Assembly: GCA_015039465.1 (NCBI GenBank)
Contig: MU130544.1
Location: 178,955 to 242,954 of the forward strand
Reading direction: 5' to 3'
Length of the DNA stretch: 64,000 bases
Source: Phlegmacium glaucopus
Lineage: Eukaryota; Basidiomycota; Agaricomycetes; Agaricales; Cortinariaceae
The translations under genes and the position numbers were made by a program. Shown one piece after another: positions 10,201 through 18,586 of this stretch. Position 1 is the stretch's first letter. Every line of letters starts with the position of its first letter. A model generated the notes under the pieces. That model was not told where the DNA came from and searched no databases. It saw nothing but the letters and a program-made list of their open reading frames with translations.

Positions 10201-11960
10201 TTCTTGGATGACAATGCTTTTCGTTTCGCTAATGGACTTGTTCTTGGCGATCCTGGGTTTTTATCCAGGCTGTTATGACGTTGTTTTCTTGGTTTTTGAG
10301 TTGGTGAGGGGACGGATGGGGCTGGGGCCTTCGACGGAAGTGGTGCTGAAATGGACTTTTTGGCTTGGAGCTCAAATGGTGGAAGAAGAGTTGTCAAGGT
10401 CTCTGGGGGTAGTAACATCGGGATTGAGCTTATAGAATGGTCTTCAAGTGCTGAAATGAGTATTGATGACTTGTAAGTCGGTGCAGACCCCATGAGCTCT
10501 GACAATAGTGGGACTCGTATACGTTGTACACGCTCAGTCTGAGATTGGAGATATGTCTTGTCTAATTTGTCAAAACGTGAGATAGGATGGCCGGTCTGTG
10601 CAATTTAATGTCAATTCCTTATATGATAAACAAGAAAGATGTCTTTACCACAGGTGTATATAAATTGTAGTCACTGTAACCAGTGGCCATTGAATTGTCT
10701 ATCATCATCCCAGAGCTCCCAGAGATCTCATCATCATCCCCGAAAATTTTTGTAGTCCAATCTGTGAATGTGCCTTCTGATTGCGTTGCAAGGTGGTGAA
10801 ATTTTAGCAGGCATTCCAGAGCAACGTCACGAAAAAGCCTGGCCTCAGGACCTGTCCATGGTTGTAGTCCTTTTGGGGTTTCCGCAGCAAGCTGAATAAA
10901 ATTGAGGGCAGCCAGACCACAGCTTCCTGCACCATTGCCGACCCCCTGCTTTGAGATAACACCACTTCTGATATGTTTGATTTCATGTTGAATGACGCCC
11001 GAAAAAACCCACTGGAGTATCGGAAGGATGTGATGTGGAGGTGGATGATGCATAGAATCACCGTATTCAATGACTGAGGATCCCTGCCGGTAAATAAAGG
11101 CTGTAAAATGGTTTTCATGAACCTGGCCCATTGCAATGACCTGGACAGATGTTGAGGCAATGCGTCTGCGGATGGCCAAGATTTCTTGGGTGTATACAGC
11201 AGGACTGGCCTCATATGCAGTACAGGCATCAGCCAGGAATGACGTAGGGAGGAGTATTGTGTCGGAAATGCAGTCAGGACTTGAGGGGTTGTCAGCACCG
11301 CCCCGAATGTAATTGGCTTTGCGGAAATAAGAAAGCTCAAGGAGTGAGTTGAATACATCCTCCTCAAGCCACGACTCCCCTAACAAACACCCTAACTTGT
11401 CAAACTGGAAGTCAGAGACACAGAAACCTCGTATTTTTGAAGTCACCAGCGAATTTTGGAAGGTCTCAAAAGCCGGACCAAGGTTGAAGGAGTCTGACTG
11501 GATGTGCGTCAAAAGGTATCGGTAGGTGATAATGGCAGGCTCATAATTAGAGCAGTTTCGGATAAGTTCAAGCTAAGCCAGGCATAAATGATATTGAAGC
11601 ATTCCATGTTCAGCTGTTGCGTACCTTCGAAAAATGATAGACAATGCATTTTTCTATCCCATTGTACTGGAACTTCACTTCTGCTGATCGTGAACCCTCT
11701 GAATATGCTTTCTCGATGCTGGAAGTCAGAGTTTTCAGATCATTGTAGTTCGGTATGACCTCGCCAGGTATAATAACAGTTGCCACAGCGGAAAGGGGAA
11801 TTTCGGGTGAGAATTTTGCAGAACTAACAGATCCAATGGGTGCAATAATTGGGTAGGAACGTTCAGCAGCTTGGGCAATGGTAAGATCATTGAAAAAACT
11901 CAAAGAGAAGGCCAGATGTGGCGGCGGAGACGCATAGGAATGGAAATTTGGCAGTGCCAT
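7214..11960 (-). CDS. Ulp1-type protease fused to MULE transposase (SWIM, zinc knuckle)
   Basis: Eight exons are proposed: 11960..11625, 11572..10649, 10595..8505, 8450..8280, 8222..8160, 8104..7833, 7785..7489 and 7436..7214. The introns are 47-57 bp and the total is 4,377 nt (1,458 aa), in frame throughout. Residues about 180-335 carry a C48/Ulp1-like cysteine protease: ESWLEEDVFNSLLEL, His267 (HENHFTAF), Asp284 (YGDSMH) and Cys330 (GAGSCGLAAL). A low-complexity linker (about 420-670) holds three psi-K-x-E sites and VIDLC motifs. A FAR1/WRKY-GCM1-like zinc DNA-binding region ends at DHNHP. The MULE catalytic domain follows with Asp906 (INDNTYG), Asp967 (ISDRHRS), a CMQH motif and Glu1077 (RVEVENR). 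Then come a SWIM finger (CDC..PCRH) and a C-terminal CCHC knuckle (CGLCGKTGHTRRSC). The protease-transposase join is a phase-0 intron (10596-10648). If that intron is retained, translation stops at 10619 and gives a protease-only form. A separate transposase starting at the ATG at 10493 is the alternative model. Confidence 0.9.
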
Positions 11961-12339
11961 GGTGGTAGAGCACCTCAAAACGACTCAAAGTCACTCTTAC
12001 AGGTCACGGACATGGTTCGGGCAAGCAGCGGGTGCATTCTGAAATTGATACTACACAAACACCATGCCAGGTGCACGGAAGCAAAATTGACCTAGATAGA
12101 CTACAAAATACTGGGAGAGATGGTTAGAAATGCTTGAGGGATACTTGAGTAGTGCCTCACCATAGGATTTACTTTGATACCACAGAACTGGGATGAGCAA
12201 GCGCAATGTGGTTGAGAGCAGTGATGTTTGGAAGTTTGTCAGGAGCCGTTTTCAGAAACGGCTGAGCTCACAACTCAACGCATGGTCACATGTCCTTGTT
12301 CGGCATTGTGGGTAAATAAAGCCGTAAACAACCATTCAT

Positions 12340-12369
12340 GGGGTTTCTCGCTTAACACAGAGAAACCCC
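12340..12369. repeat. Subterminal hairpin inside the right MULE end
   Basis: GGGGTTTCTC and GAGAAACCCC are complementary 10-bp arms separated by 10 bp, immediately inside the right terminal repeat. They share the GTTTCT core with the terminal repeat and may be additional transposase binding sequence. Confidence 0.7.
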
Positions 12370-12409
12370 TGATTTCTCGCAGAAAGGGGGTTTCTGAATA
12401 GTTTTATCC
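12370..12409 (-). repeat. MULE terminal inverted repeat, right
   Basis: Forty-base exact reverse complement of 6952-6991, followed directly by the second GGTAGTGTG. Confidence 0.97.
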
Positions 12410-12418
12410 GGTAGTGTG
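12410..12418. repeat. Target-site duplication, right (GGTAGTGTG)
   Basis: Identical to 6943-6951. It fixes the right boundary of the element. Confidence 0.95.
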
Positions 12419-13042
12419 TGATCGGAGTTAATTGATTAGTGATAGATTGACATCGGTTTGTTTACCGGGTGACCATTCTGTTTGTTATACCCACAAATCA
12501 AATGCCACCTACTTTTTCCCTTCCCAACTAGTGAGAGCAATTTGAATGAGGCTGCACCAAAGCACCCTTGGTCAGACTCCGATATTACGGACAGAAGTTT
12601 TCTGCGGTCCTCATTACTCTGACTTTGACAAAGAACTCACCCAAAAATGACAAGAATTCCCAATTATATTCCATCCCCCGCGAAATCGACTCCAAAAAGT
12701 TTTCTTTCGAGATCGGAATGCGCAATCTTTCAAAGCTGCTTGGTAGCCCTTGTCGGATGTTGATGGGTCACGAATACATCGGAGGATTCATAGGGCCGTC
12801 ATACCAGTCGCTGGAGGCGATGAGCTTCCAATTATGCCACACATCAATTTGATCGCTTGAATGAGCACTTGGCTCTTAATCGTCATCATTACCTTCCAGG
12901 CCCACGAGTCCGTATCCATTCTAATGCGAGGTTCAATAAAAGAATCACCCAAAAAACGCGAGAAGGACTCGGGAAAGGTTCATCAGGCCGATAGCTCAAC
13001 TTGGACCAGCCTCTAACTTTCCACCATTCACTCAATTCAATA
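12419..13042. other. Sequence upstream of the membrane-protein pseudogene
   Basis: Short open segments on the plus strand (about 12540-12850) could be remains of a 5' exon of the gene at 13043, but no coherent exon structure can be built. The MULE inserted at the left edge of this stretch. Confidence 0.3.
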
Positions 13043-14300
13043 ATGTCATACAGTATACAGTCTTTGCTGGGTCGGATCATGACCTGGATACCTATCATCT
13101 TGGCATTCATCCGGAAAGCCATATGGCGTATCTGGGATAATGTTCTGCTGCTTCGAATGGGACACGCTTATTCGCGACGTTTTCAGGATTCCTCATTAGA
13201 TGAACATGTTGAGGCCTGGAGAGAAGATCAACAAAAGGAATGGGATAGGTTGTCGACAACGGTAGGTTTTGTTATTTCTGGTGTTTTCTATGATCTGCTC
13301 AATTTGAGAACAGCTTGGCCTACTCGCGACAATGCACGCAGTCATACTCGCTATACAGCCGCACGCACCACCACTCGCATTCGCCATCTGGCTCGCAGGT
13401 GCAGGATTAAGCGTCTGCGGTCTCCCCATTGTACAATATTTCCCAATCAGAGCCCCCCAATTTCCGACCAGGACATCCTTGGCCTAGTCAACGGTGGTCA
13501 ACATTTTAGCAAGTCACTTTCAGCTGGGGTTGTGGCCACTCCAGTGATTATAACACTTTGGGCATCGATACTATTCGGCATCGACATTGTTGACTACCTG
13601 GCCGAAAATGATTTTGGGTGGGAAGAAGTACTGTATTTTGGCGTTTATTCCTTCCAGTTTGCCTAGGATTTGCCACTGTGCTTATCACATTGATAATCGG
13701 AGAAATTCCCAGACACCGTCTCGAGTCTCAACTTGCCTCTCAGGTATGACAAATTGCTTATGCTCTGCTTCCAAAAGACTAAGACGTATGTCCTCCATTT
13801 CCTTTCTCCTCAAGAGCCATGTCAACGCTTAAATCGTGTTTGTGTGCAACATAACTCAGCCTCGCCGTGCCTCCACTGGCCGTGATGAAGAATATTTTAC
13901 GATATAACAGACAATGTTAGAATTCCAAACAATCAGTAATAAAGATCGCACGTTTAGCCAGTGCAGGTGTCGCGCCTTGCAAGTTGCAAACAAGTAAAGA
14001 ACAAGATCTTTGACCAAACGAGTGGTGTGACACGTAAAACTCCCCCCTCTCATCATTCAAACAACCTCAACTTCTATTGCCATTCTGCAGACAAGCGAGG
14101 AAGATAGACCTACCACGACTTTCACTTTCTCTAAAATCGAGAAAGTTGATGAGTGGGGCTTATTAGAGGCTATTATCCGTGATCACAGCAATAAAGCGCA
14201 CTCTGAAACATCTGCAGCGCCGTGTACCTATCCCAGCGAGTCACAATCACGTCGTCGCAGACAGCGAGGTGGTAACCGTAGGTGCAGTCTATTGCTATGA
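13043..14300 (+). pseudogene. Multi-pass membrane protein gene with two frame breaks
   Basis: The segment starts MSYSIQSLLGRIM and contains a charged stretch (EAWREDQQKEWDRL), then after an intron near 13262-13312 a hydrophobic stretch (LGLLATMHAVILAIQ, FAIWLAGAGLSVCG), then LSAGVVATPVIITLWASILF, then FWRLFLPVCLGFATVLITLI. That pattern suggests three or four membrane helices. The frame changes at a CCCCCC run near 13450 (one extra C would restore continuity) and again near 13620-13630, and I find no plausible intron at either place. A further exon may run 14091-14300 (TSEEDRPTTTFTF) after an unusually long 347-bp intron. The protein family is not recognised. Sequencing error in the C run is an alternative for the first break. 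Confidence 0.5.
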
Positions 14301-14769
14301 ATCTGACTGCAGGTGCAAAATAGCGGGGAAAATGCCCGGTACTTCAGACCACGCCAAGGCTCCAAAGAAGCACGCGTGGAACGAAACTACGAAGACGCCA
14401 AGGAAACACCCACACGCCACATAGCAACGATGAGTAAATAATAAAATTTCCACAACCAGTTTTGAAAAAAAAAAAAAACTGTTGATATAATTTGATCCTA
14501 AATTTAATTCCGCAAAGATCTATGAGGATTATCTTTGAGCTAAACTCGAGTGTAAGACGTTCTATTATTCAAAAGCATTGGTTTTATTTATATCACGTGG
14601 GGTTATCGAACGTGCACAGGAAGAACAGCGGAACAATCCGAGTCGGCTAGACTAAGAAAATTGATTGTTGTGGGTCCTTACATCTTCTCCCCTCAATATT
14701 GCGTTTGATAGTATCAAACGTTCACATTCTATCTTTTATTATCGTAATATTATCTAACCGATCATGGAC
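14301..14769. other. Intergenic, upstream of secreted-protein gene
   Basis: AT-rich spacer containing an A13 run near 14465. No gene is recognised. It holds the upstream region of the secreted-protein gene. Confidence 0.4.
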
Positions 14770-14778
14770 TATATAAAA
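14770..14778 (+). promoter_or_regulatory. TATA box (TATATAAAA) of secreted-protein gene
   Basis: A strong TATA consensus lies about 143 bp upstream of the start codon at 14921, with an otherwise uninterrupted leader. The placement fits a regulated, well-expressed gene. Confidence 0.6.
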
Positions 14779-14920
14779 ACCAACAGTTTTGACAGCTGGT
14801 GTTCTTCAGCTGGTCTCACTCCTTCCCGAACAGTTGAAATTTTTATTGGCGCAACGCCTGGACGTTCTTCTTCGCAAAACCCTTCCAAATAATCAATCTA
14901 TCCACATTATTATTATCAAC

Positions 14921-15601
14921 ATGGTTGGACTTTATGTTTTTCTTCTTGTCGTCGCTCTGGCTACAAGACAAGCGCTGTCTTTTTCAAACGAGTATGAACG
15001 GTATGTATTATAGACTGAATAGTCACGATACACTTGACTGATCTTTGTACCGCAGACGCAGCAGTGAAATCGACGGCGTCCGGTATGGGCGTGAGTTCGT
15101 CGGCAGACGAGATTCGGGGGTGCATTACGGCCGCGATCTGGAGTTTTCAGACTTCCTTGAGCTTGAAAGACGCATGCACATGATACATCCCGGCGGCGCC
15201 GCCACCGCCCTGGCGTCGTCACCAATAGTAGGCACTGCAGCGGGTGCTGTAGGCAAAGGACTGCTCAAAGGAACAAAAGCAGTAGGGCATTTAATAGGGT
15301 TACAGGGGTTGAATACACTGTCAGTATATTTCCGTCGGGCTGTATCCCCAGGATGACTCGCATCTTACAATGAATTTCAATCAGGGAGAATATCAAAACA
15401 ACCAGCAATGTAGCCAAGAATGCCTTTGCAGCTTACCACGATGGCAACCCGAGCAATCGCAATCGCCCAGCGGTACCAAGCGCTACTGCCTTGAATGTCA
15501 AAATCGTGCGTCGCGAGCTTGAATATGAGGAAGAGTTCGGACGTGACTTCGACGATGAAGAACTGCTTGGGCGGGAATATTTAATTGATGATCTTAATTA
15601 A
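14921..15601 (+). CDS. Small secreted protein with four dibasic (Kex2-type) sites
   Basis: Exons 14921..15000, 15056..15319 and 15385..15601 join in frame (561 nt, 186 aa) through GT..AG introns of 55 and 65 bp. Residues 1-20 (MVGLYVFLLVVALATRQALS) are a clear signal peptide. RR pairs follow within ERRRSS, VGRRDS, LERRMH and IVRREL, matching the Kex2 processing consensus. Between the third and fourth pairs lies a Gly/Ala-rich amphipathic stretch (GGAATALASS, GTAAGAVGKGLLKG, AVGHLIGL). The flanking pieces share a (Y/F)GR(E/D) motif: YGREF, YGRDLEF, FGRDF and LGREY. The C-terminus is very acidic. Secretion and proteolytic maturation are inferred. The biological role is unknown and I do not recognise the family. 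Confidence 0.7.
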
Positions 15602-15915
15602 GGACTACAACGCATATCTATAAGAAAACTACTTTACATTTTTTTCTCTCCTATGAGTTTCTAAGTTCTAACCCTGTTCTAACTATCCAATGATTTTTAC
15701 CACCCTCGTCCATTATTATCGGACTTTTCTATAGTGTTTTTACAAAAAAACGCCCGTAGCTTTAAATAATTTATTTATACTGAATGTACCTGTCACTACT
15801 GAACAATCATGTGACTAGCTGTCCTAGGAGAGGGAAATATTCCTAGCCGTAGTTTTAAGTTTATGTACCAAGCAGTTGGCCATACTTTGCTCGAAACCGT
15901 TTGCTCGGAACCTCG
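15602..15915. other. Intergenic spacer before mL54
   Basis: AT-rich 3' region of the secreted-protein gene and promoter region of the ribosomal-protein gene. No other feature was seen. Confidence 0.5.
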
Positions 15916-16325
15916 ATGACCCTCCTCTATGCCCTCCGTCGTCCACATCTTGCTCTAAGATACATATCCAGACGATACGCCAGCGATATTGCATCAAAAT
16001 CTTCCAAAAAGCCGGCAGCAGGCAAGTTGTATAATTCACCCAGAATACTAAAAACTCTTGCTTATTCATTCCATTCACAATAGGTACACCATCAAAACCT
16101 GCTTCAACGTGTCCAGCGGACACTATTCTACCCGGAGTAAACTACTTGAAAGGCCAGCCACCTGTTGTAGCACTTGCCGACGAGGAATATCCAGAATGGC
16201 TTTGGACGGTCCTTCAGCCAAAGGTTTTGGAAGATGATGGTCCTGGTGGAAAGTTTGAACGAGCAAAGAGGCGGGCTGCTAATAGACAAGCAATAAAAGA
16301 CCGAAATTTCATGTTGACCCAGTAA
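15916..16325 (+). CDS. MRPL37: Mitochondrial large-subunit ribosomal protein mL54 (MRPL37 family)
   Basis: Two exons, 15916..16021 and 16084..16325, encode 115 aa. A basic N-terminus (LRRPHLALRYISRRYAS) fits a mitochondrial targeting sequence. The mature part shows the family signature: ILPGVNYLKG, then DEEYPEWLW and a basic C-terminus ending KRRAANRQAIKDRN. Length fits the family. The protein belongs to the large subunit of the mitochondrial ribosome. The only intron that keeps the frame starts GCAAGT and ends CAATAG, so it is a GC-AG intron rather than GT-AG. The gene lies head-to-tail with the pyroglutamyl peptidase gene 243 bp downstream. Confidence 0.85.
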
Positions 16326-16568
16326 TTATAACGGTGCGTTTGCTTTATCTATTTGCGGAAACGAATGATTGAGCTGTTCTGCATTTTTAGCCCTAAGCCT
16401 GTTCACACCACAGATTACTGTACAAGTTCATATGATACACCGCATTGCTGTGAAGAATCAATCCCTCGTCACATGAGCAAAGTTTAATTTGAACTGCCGA
16501 TATTTTGCATTGATAATCGCGACTCCATCCTCTTGACTTCTTCTCACCCCATCTTTTCCGTAACTAAT

Positions 16569-17682
16569 ATGCCATCTATACCCGACGACGAGAATAGTGT
16601 TCCACTTAATGCTTACCGTGTACTATTAACTGGATTTGGGGTGCGATCTTGGTTTTCCTTCCCTCCTTTGCGAGTTAAAACGGTTATTCAAGATAAACTC
16701 ACTGCTTTTTTTTTTTTTTGCTCGCTTTGAATTTTTTTCAAATGAAAAATAGCCTTTTTCTCATTATAAAGAGAATCCATCTTGGTCGGCTGTGAAACAG
16801 CTTCAAAACACCATCCTACAGACAGATATCCCATCAGATACCGCTACAGCAGGAGATCGTCAACAAAGACCTATCCATATCTCTACCTTGCAAATCCCAG
16901 TCGTATACGAGGCGATACTCGAAACAGTACCAGGTCTTCACGCTCGACCACCCCTTTTACCAGAATCCCTGCCTCCTGATTCCTCACCACCGCCCAAAAC
17001 AAGCTACGACTTCATGTTTCACATCGGTGTCGCTGGAAGAGGCCCATTGCGTCTGGAAAAGGTCGGACATAAACTGGGATACCATATGAAAGATGCCACT
17101 GGCAAGCTGGCCGCTCTCGTCCGTTCTACACCTAAAGATTTTAGTCGAAGGGATAATACCGATGCCTTTGCCGCGGAGAACGCAGAGAGGGAGAGGTTGG
17201 GTATGGAGCCGATGGAAACTCAAACGAGTGTTGGAGGCGATAGCATTGTTAGAGCCACTCGTGGATTTGGTCCTGCTTATGAAACCTTTCCGGATGAGAT
17301 AACGACAGATATCGATGTGACCAAGCTTGTTCAAGAACTCAGACGCTCTGGGATTGAGGTGAGAATTGGTTTTACTTCATCCTACAGATCGGACATCAGG
17401 CTGATTATCATTCATCTTCGGAAACAGCAAATATACACATCCATGGATGCTGGCCACTACCTTTGTGACTTTATCTATTATTGTTCTCTTGCCGAAGCCA
17501 AACGAACGTCCAAGCCATATGAAAAACGACGAAACACACAAGTCCTCTTCTTACACTGTCCACCTGTCGGTCAACCCCTCAGCACGGAAGAAGTCGTAGA
17601 CGCTATCAAACGTATCATCGTCTGGGTATGTGGAGAACAACAGTTGGTCGAGGATAGTGAAGTTGCTGCAGGAAATCATTGA
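16569..17682 (+). CDS. Pyroglutamyl-peptidase I (peptidase family C15)
   Basis: Exons 16569..16640, 16753..17358 and 17428..17682 give 310 aa. The enzyme removes N-terminal pyroglutamate from peptides in the cytosol. Diagnostic parts are LLTGFG joined by splicing to PFSHYKENPSW near the N-terminus, Glu126 in GRGPLRLEKVG, the catalytic Cys239 in MDAGHYLCDFIYY and His269 in VLFLHCPP. Together they give the Glu-Cys-His set of C15 peptidases. Length is above the bacterial norm (about 215 aa) because of proline-rich and charged inserts, as is common in basidiomycetes. The last exon contains a donor-like GTATGT near 17625, so the extreme C-terminus could differ. Confidence 0.88.
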
Positions 17683-18586
17683 TATAACAAAGTTTTTTTT
17701 TTCTTTTTCTTTTTTTGCTTCCAAGCCATACAACGAAAAAGTCACCTCACCTTTCATGATTTCAGTTCTTCTGATAATATCGGCTTTGGAGTTTTCTTTC
17801 TTTCTTTCTTTCTTCCTTCCTTTCTTCCTTTCCTTCTTTCACCCCCCCGCACCCCCCCTCTCTTTTTTTCTATGTAAATCCTGAATTCCCAAGATCCGAC
17901 TAACCATGATGACCTATTTTATCGCAACTGATAGATTGGAACCCATTTTCGATCCTGCGGACTCCTTCAATACAATCCATGCTCCCATATATTTTGCTCT
18001 TTACAACACGTACTAGTACATCGCTTTCAAATTGGCTTTCCCTTGATCACCATAAAAAAAAAATTCATTGCTTTTTGACTTTGAGAATACGTTGGGGGGG
18101 TGACTTTCCCCATGTAAAATGTGTGTGCAAAATATTGTATACATACAACAGAAAGTTGTGTTTTACAAAACACAACTTTCGATGATGTTGTCAAGTTGAC
18201 GTTTACACAACATTGGCTTTTTTACTGAGAATAATAATGTAGTCTCCGCTTCACAGCTAGGGCCTCTATTCCCTCGAATAAGAGTCTGCAGGTGATTGAT
18301 AATATTGGCAGATCTAAGGTTGGATATTGAATTTTTGAATCTAGGAGTATCTGGGGGGGGCCGCCCTCCTAAGGTTATACAAAGATGGCGACCATGCTAA
18401 AAAAAAAAACATTGATGTACAAGTTACAAACGCCCTATAGATTTTTGGATATGAGTTCCTGCTCAAAGCAAAGAAGGCCACTAGGAAAGAAAAAAAAAAA
18501 CTCACGCTTCCAAAAAAAAACTAAGCCAATATAGCCAAAAAGGCATCACAGCAAAAAAGAACAAACGATACACACATACATCCCCG
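17683..18586. other. Intergenic between convergent genes
   Basis: 3' regions of the peptidase gene (plus) and the coiled-coil gene (minus). It holds a long pyrimidine tract (about 17690-17875, with TTTC and CCTT repeats), short A and G runs, and a perfect 30-bp inverted repeat at 18151-18180. No gene was recognised. Confidence 0.5.
18151..18180. repeat. Perfect inverted repeat, 14-bp arms
   Basis: GAAAGTTGTGTTTT, then AC, then AAAACACAACTTTC. The arms are exactly complementary with a 2-nt centre. The site lies between two converging genes, where a transcript hairpin could act in 3'-end formation, but that is only a possibility. Confidence 0.85.

Larger units (their letters stand above)
6952..12409 (-). 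mobile_element. Complete Mutator-like element (MULE), 5,458 bp
   Basis: The element is bounded by perfect 40-bp terminal inverted repeats (6952-6991 and 12370-12409, beginning GGATAAAACTATTCAGAAAC) and by a perfect 9-bp target-site duplication. It holds one large minus-strand gene (7214-11960) with protease and transposase modules. Subterminal copies of the GAAACCCCCTTTCTG motif occur just inside the left end (about 7004-7018), and a GGGGTTTCTC/GAGAAACCCC inverted repeat sits just inside the right end. Identical ends, an intact target-site duplication and a continuous spliced frame suggest a recent insertion and possible autonomy. Confidence 0.95.

Noticed and set aside
8487..10505. Transposase as a stand-alone gene starting at the first codon of the long frame
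   Set aside because: The frame's first codon is TTG, not ATG, and the frame stays open upstream to a good acceptor in phase with the protease exons, so the fusion is preferred. The ATG at 10493 remains possible.
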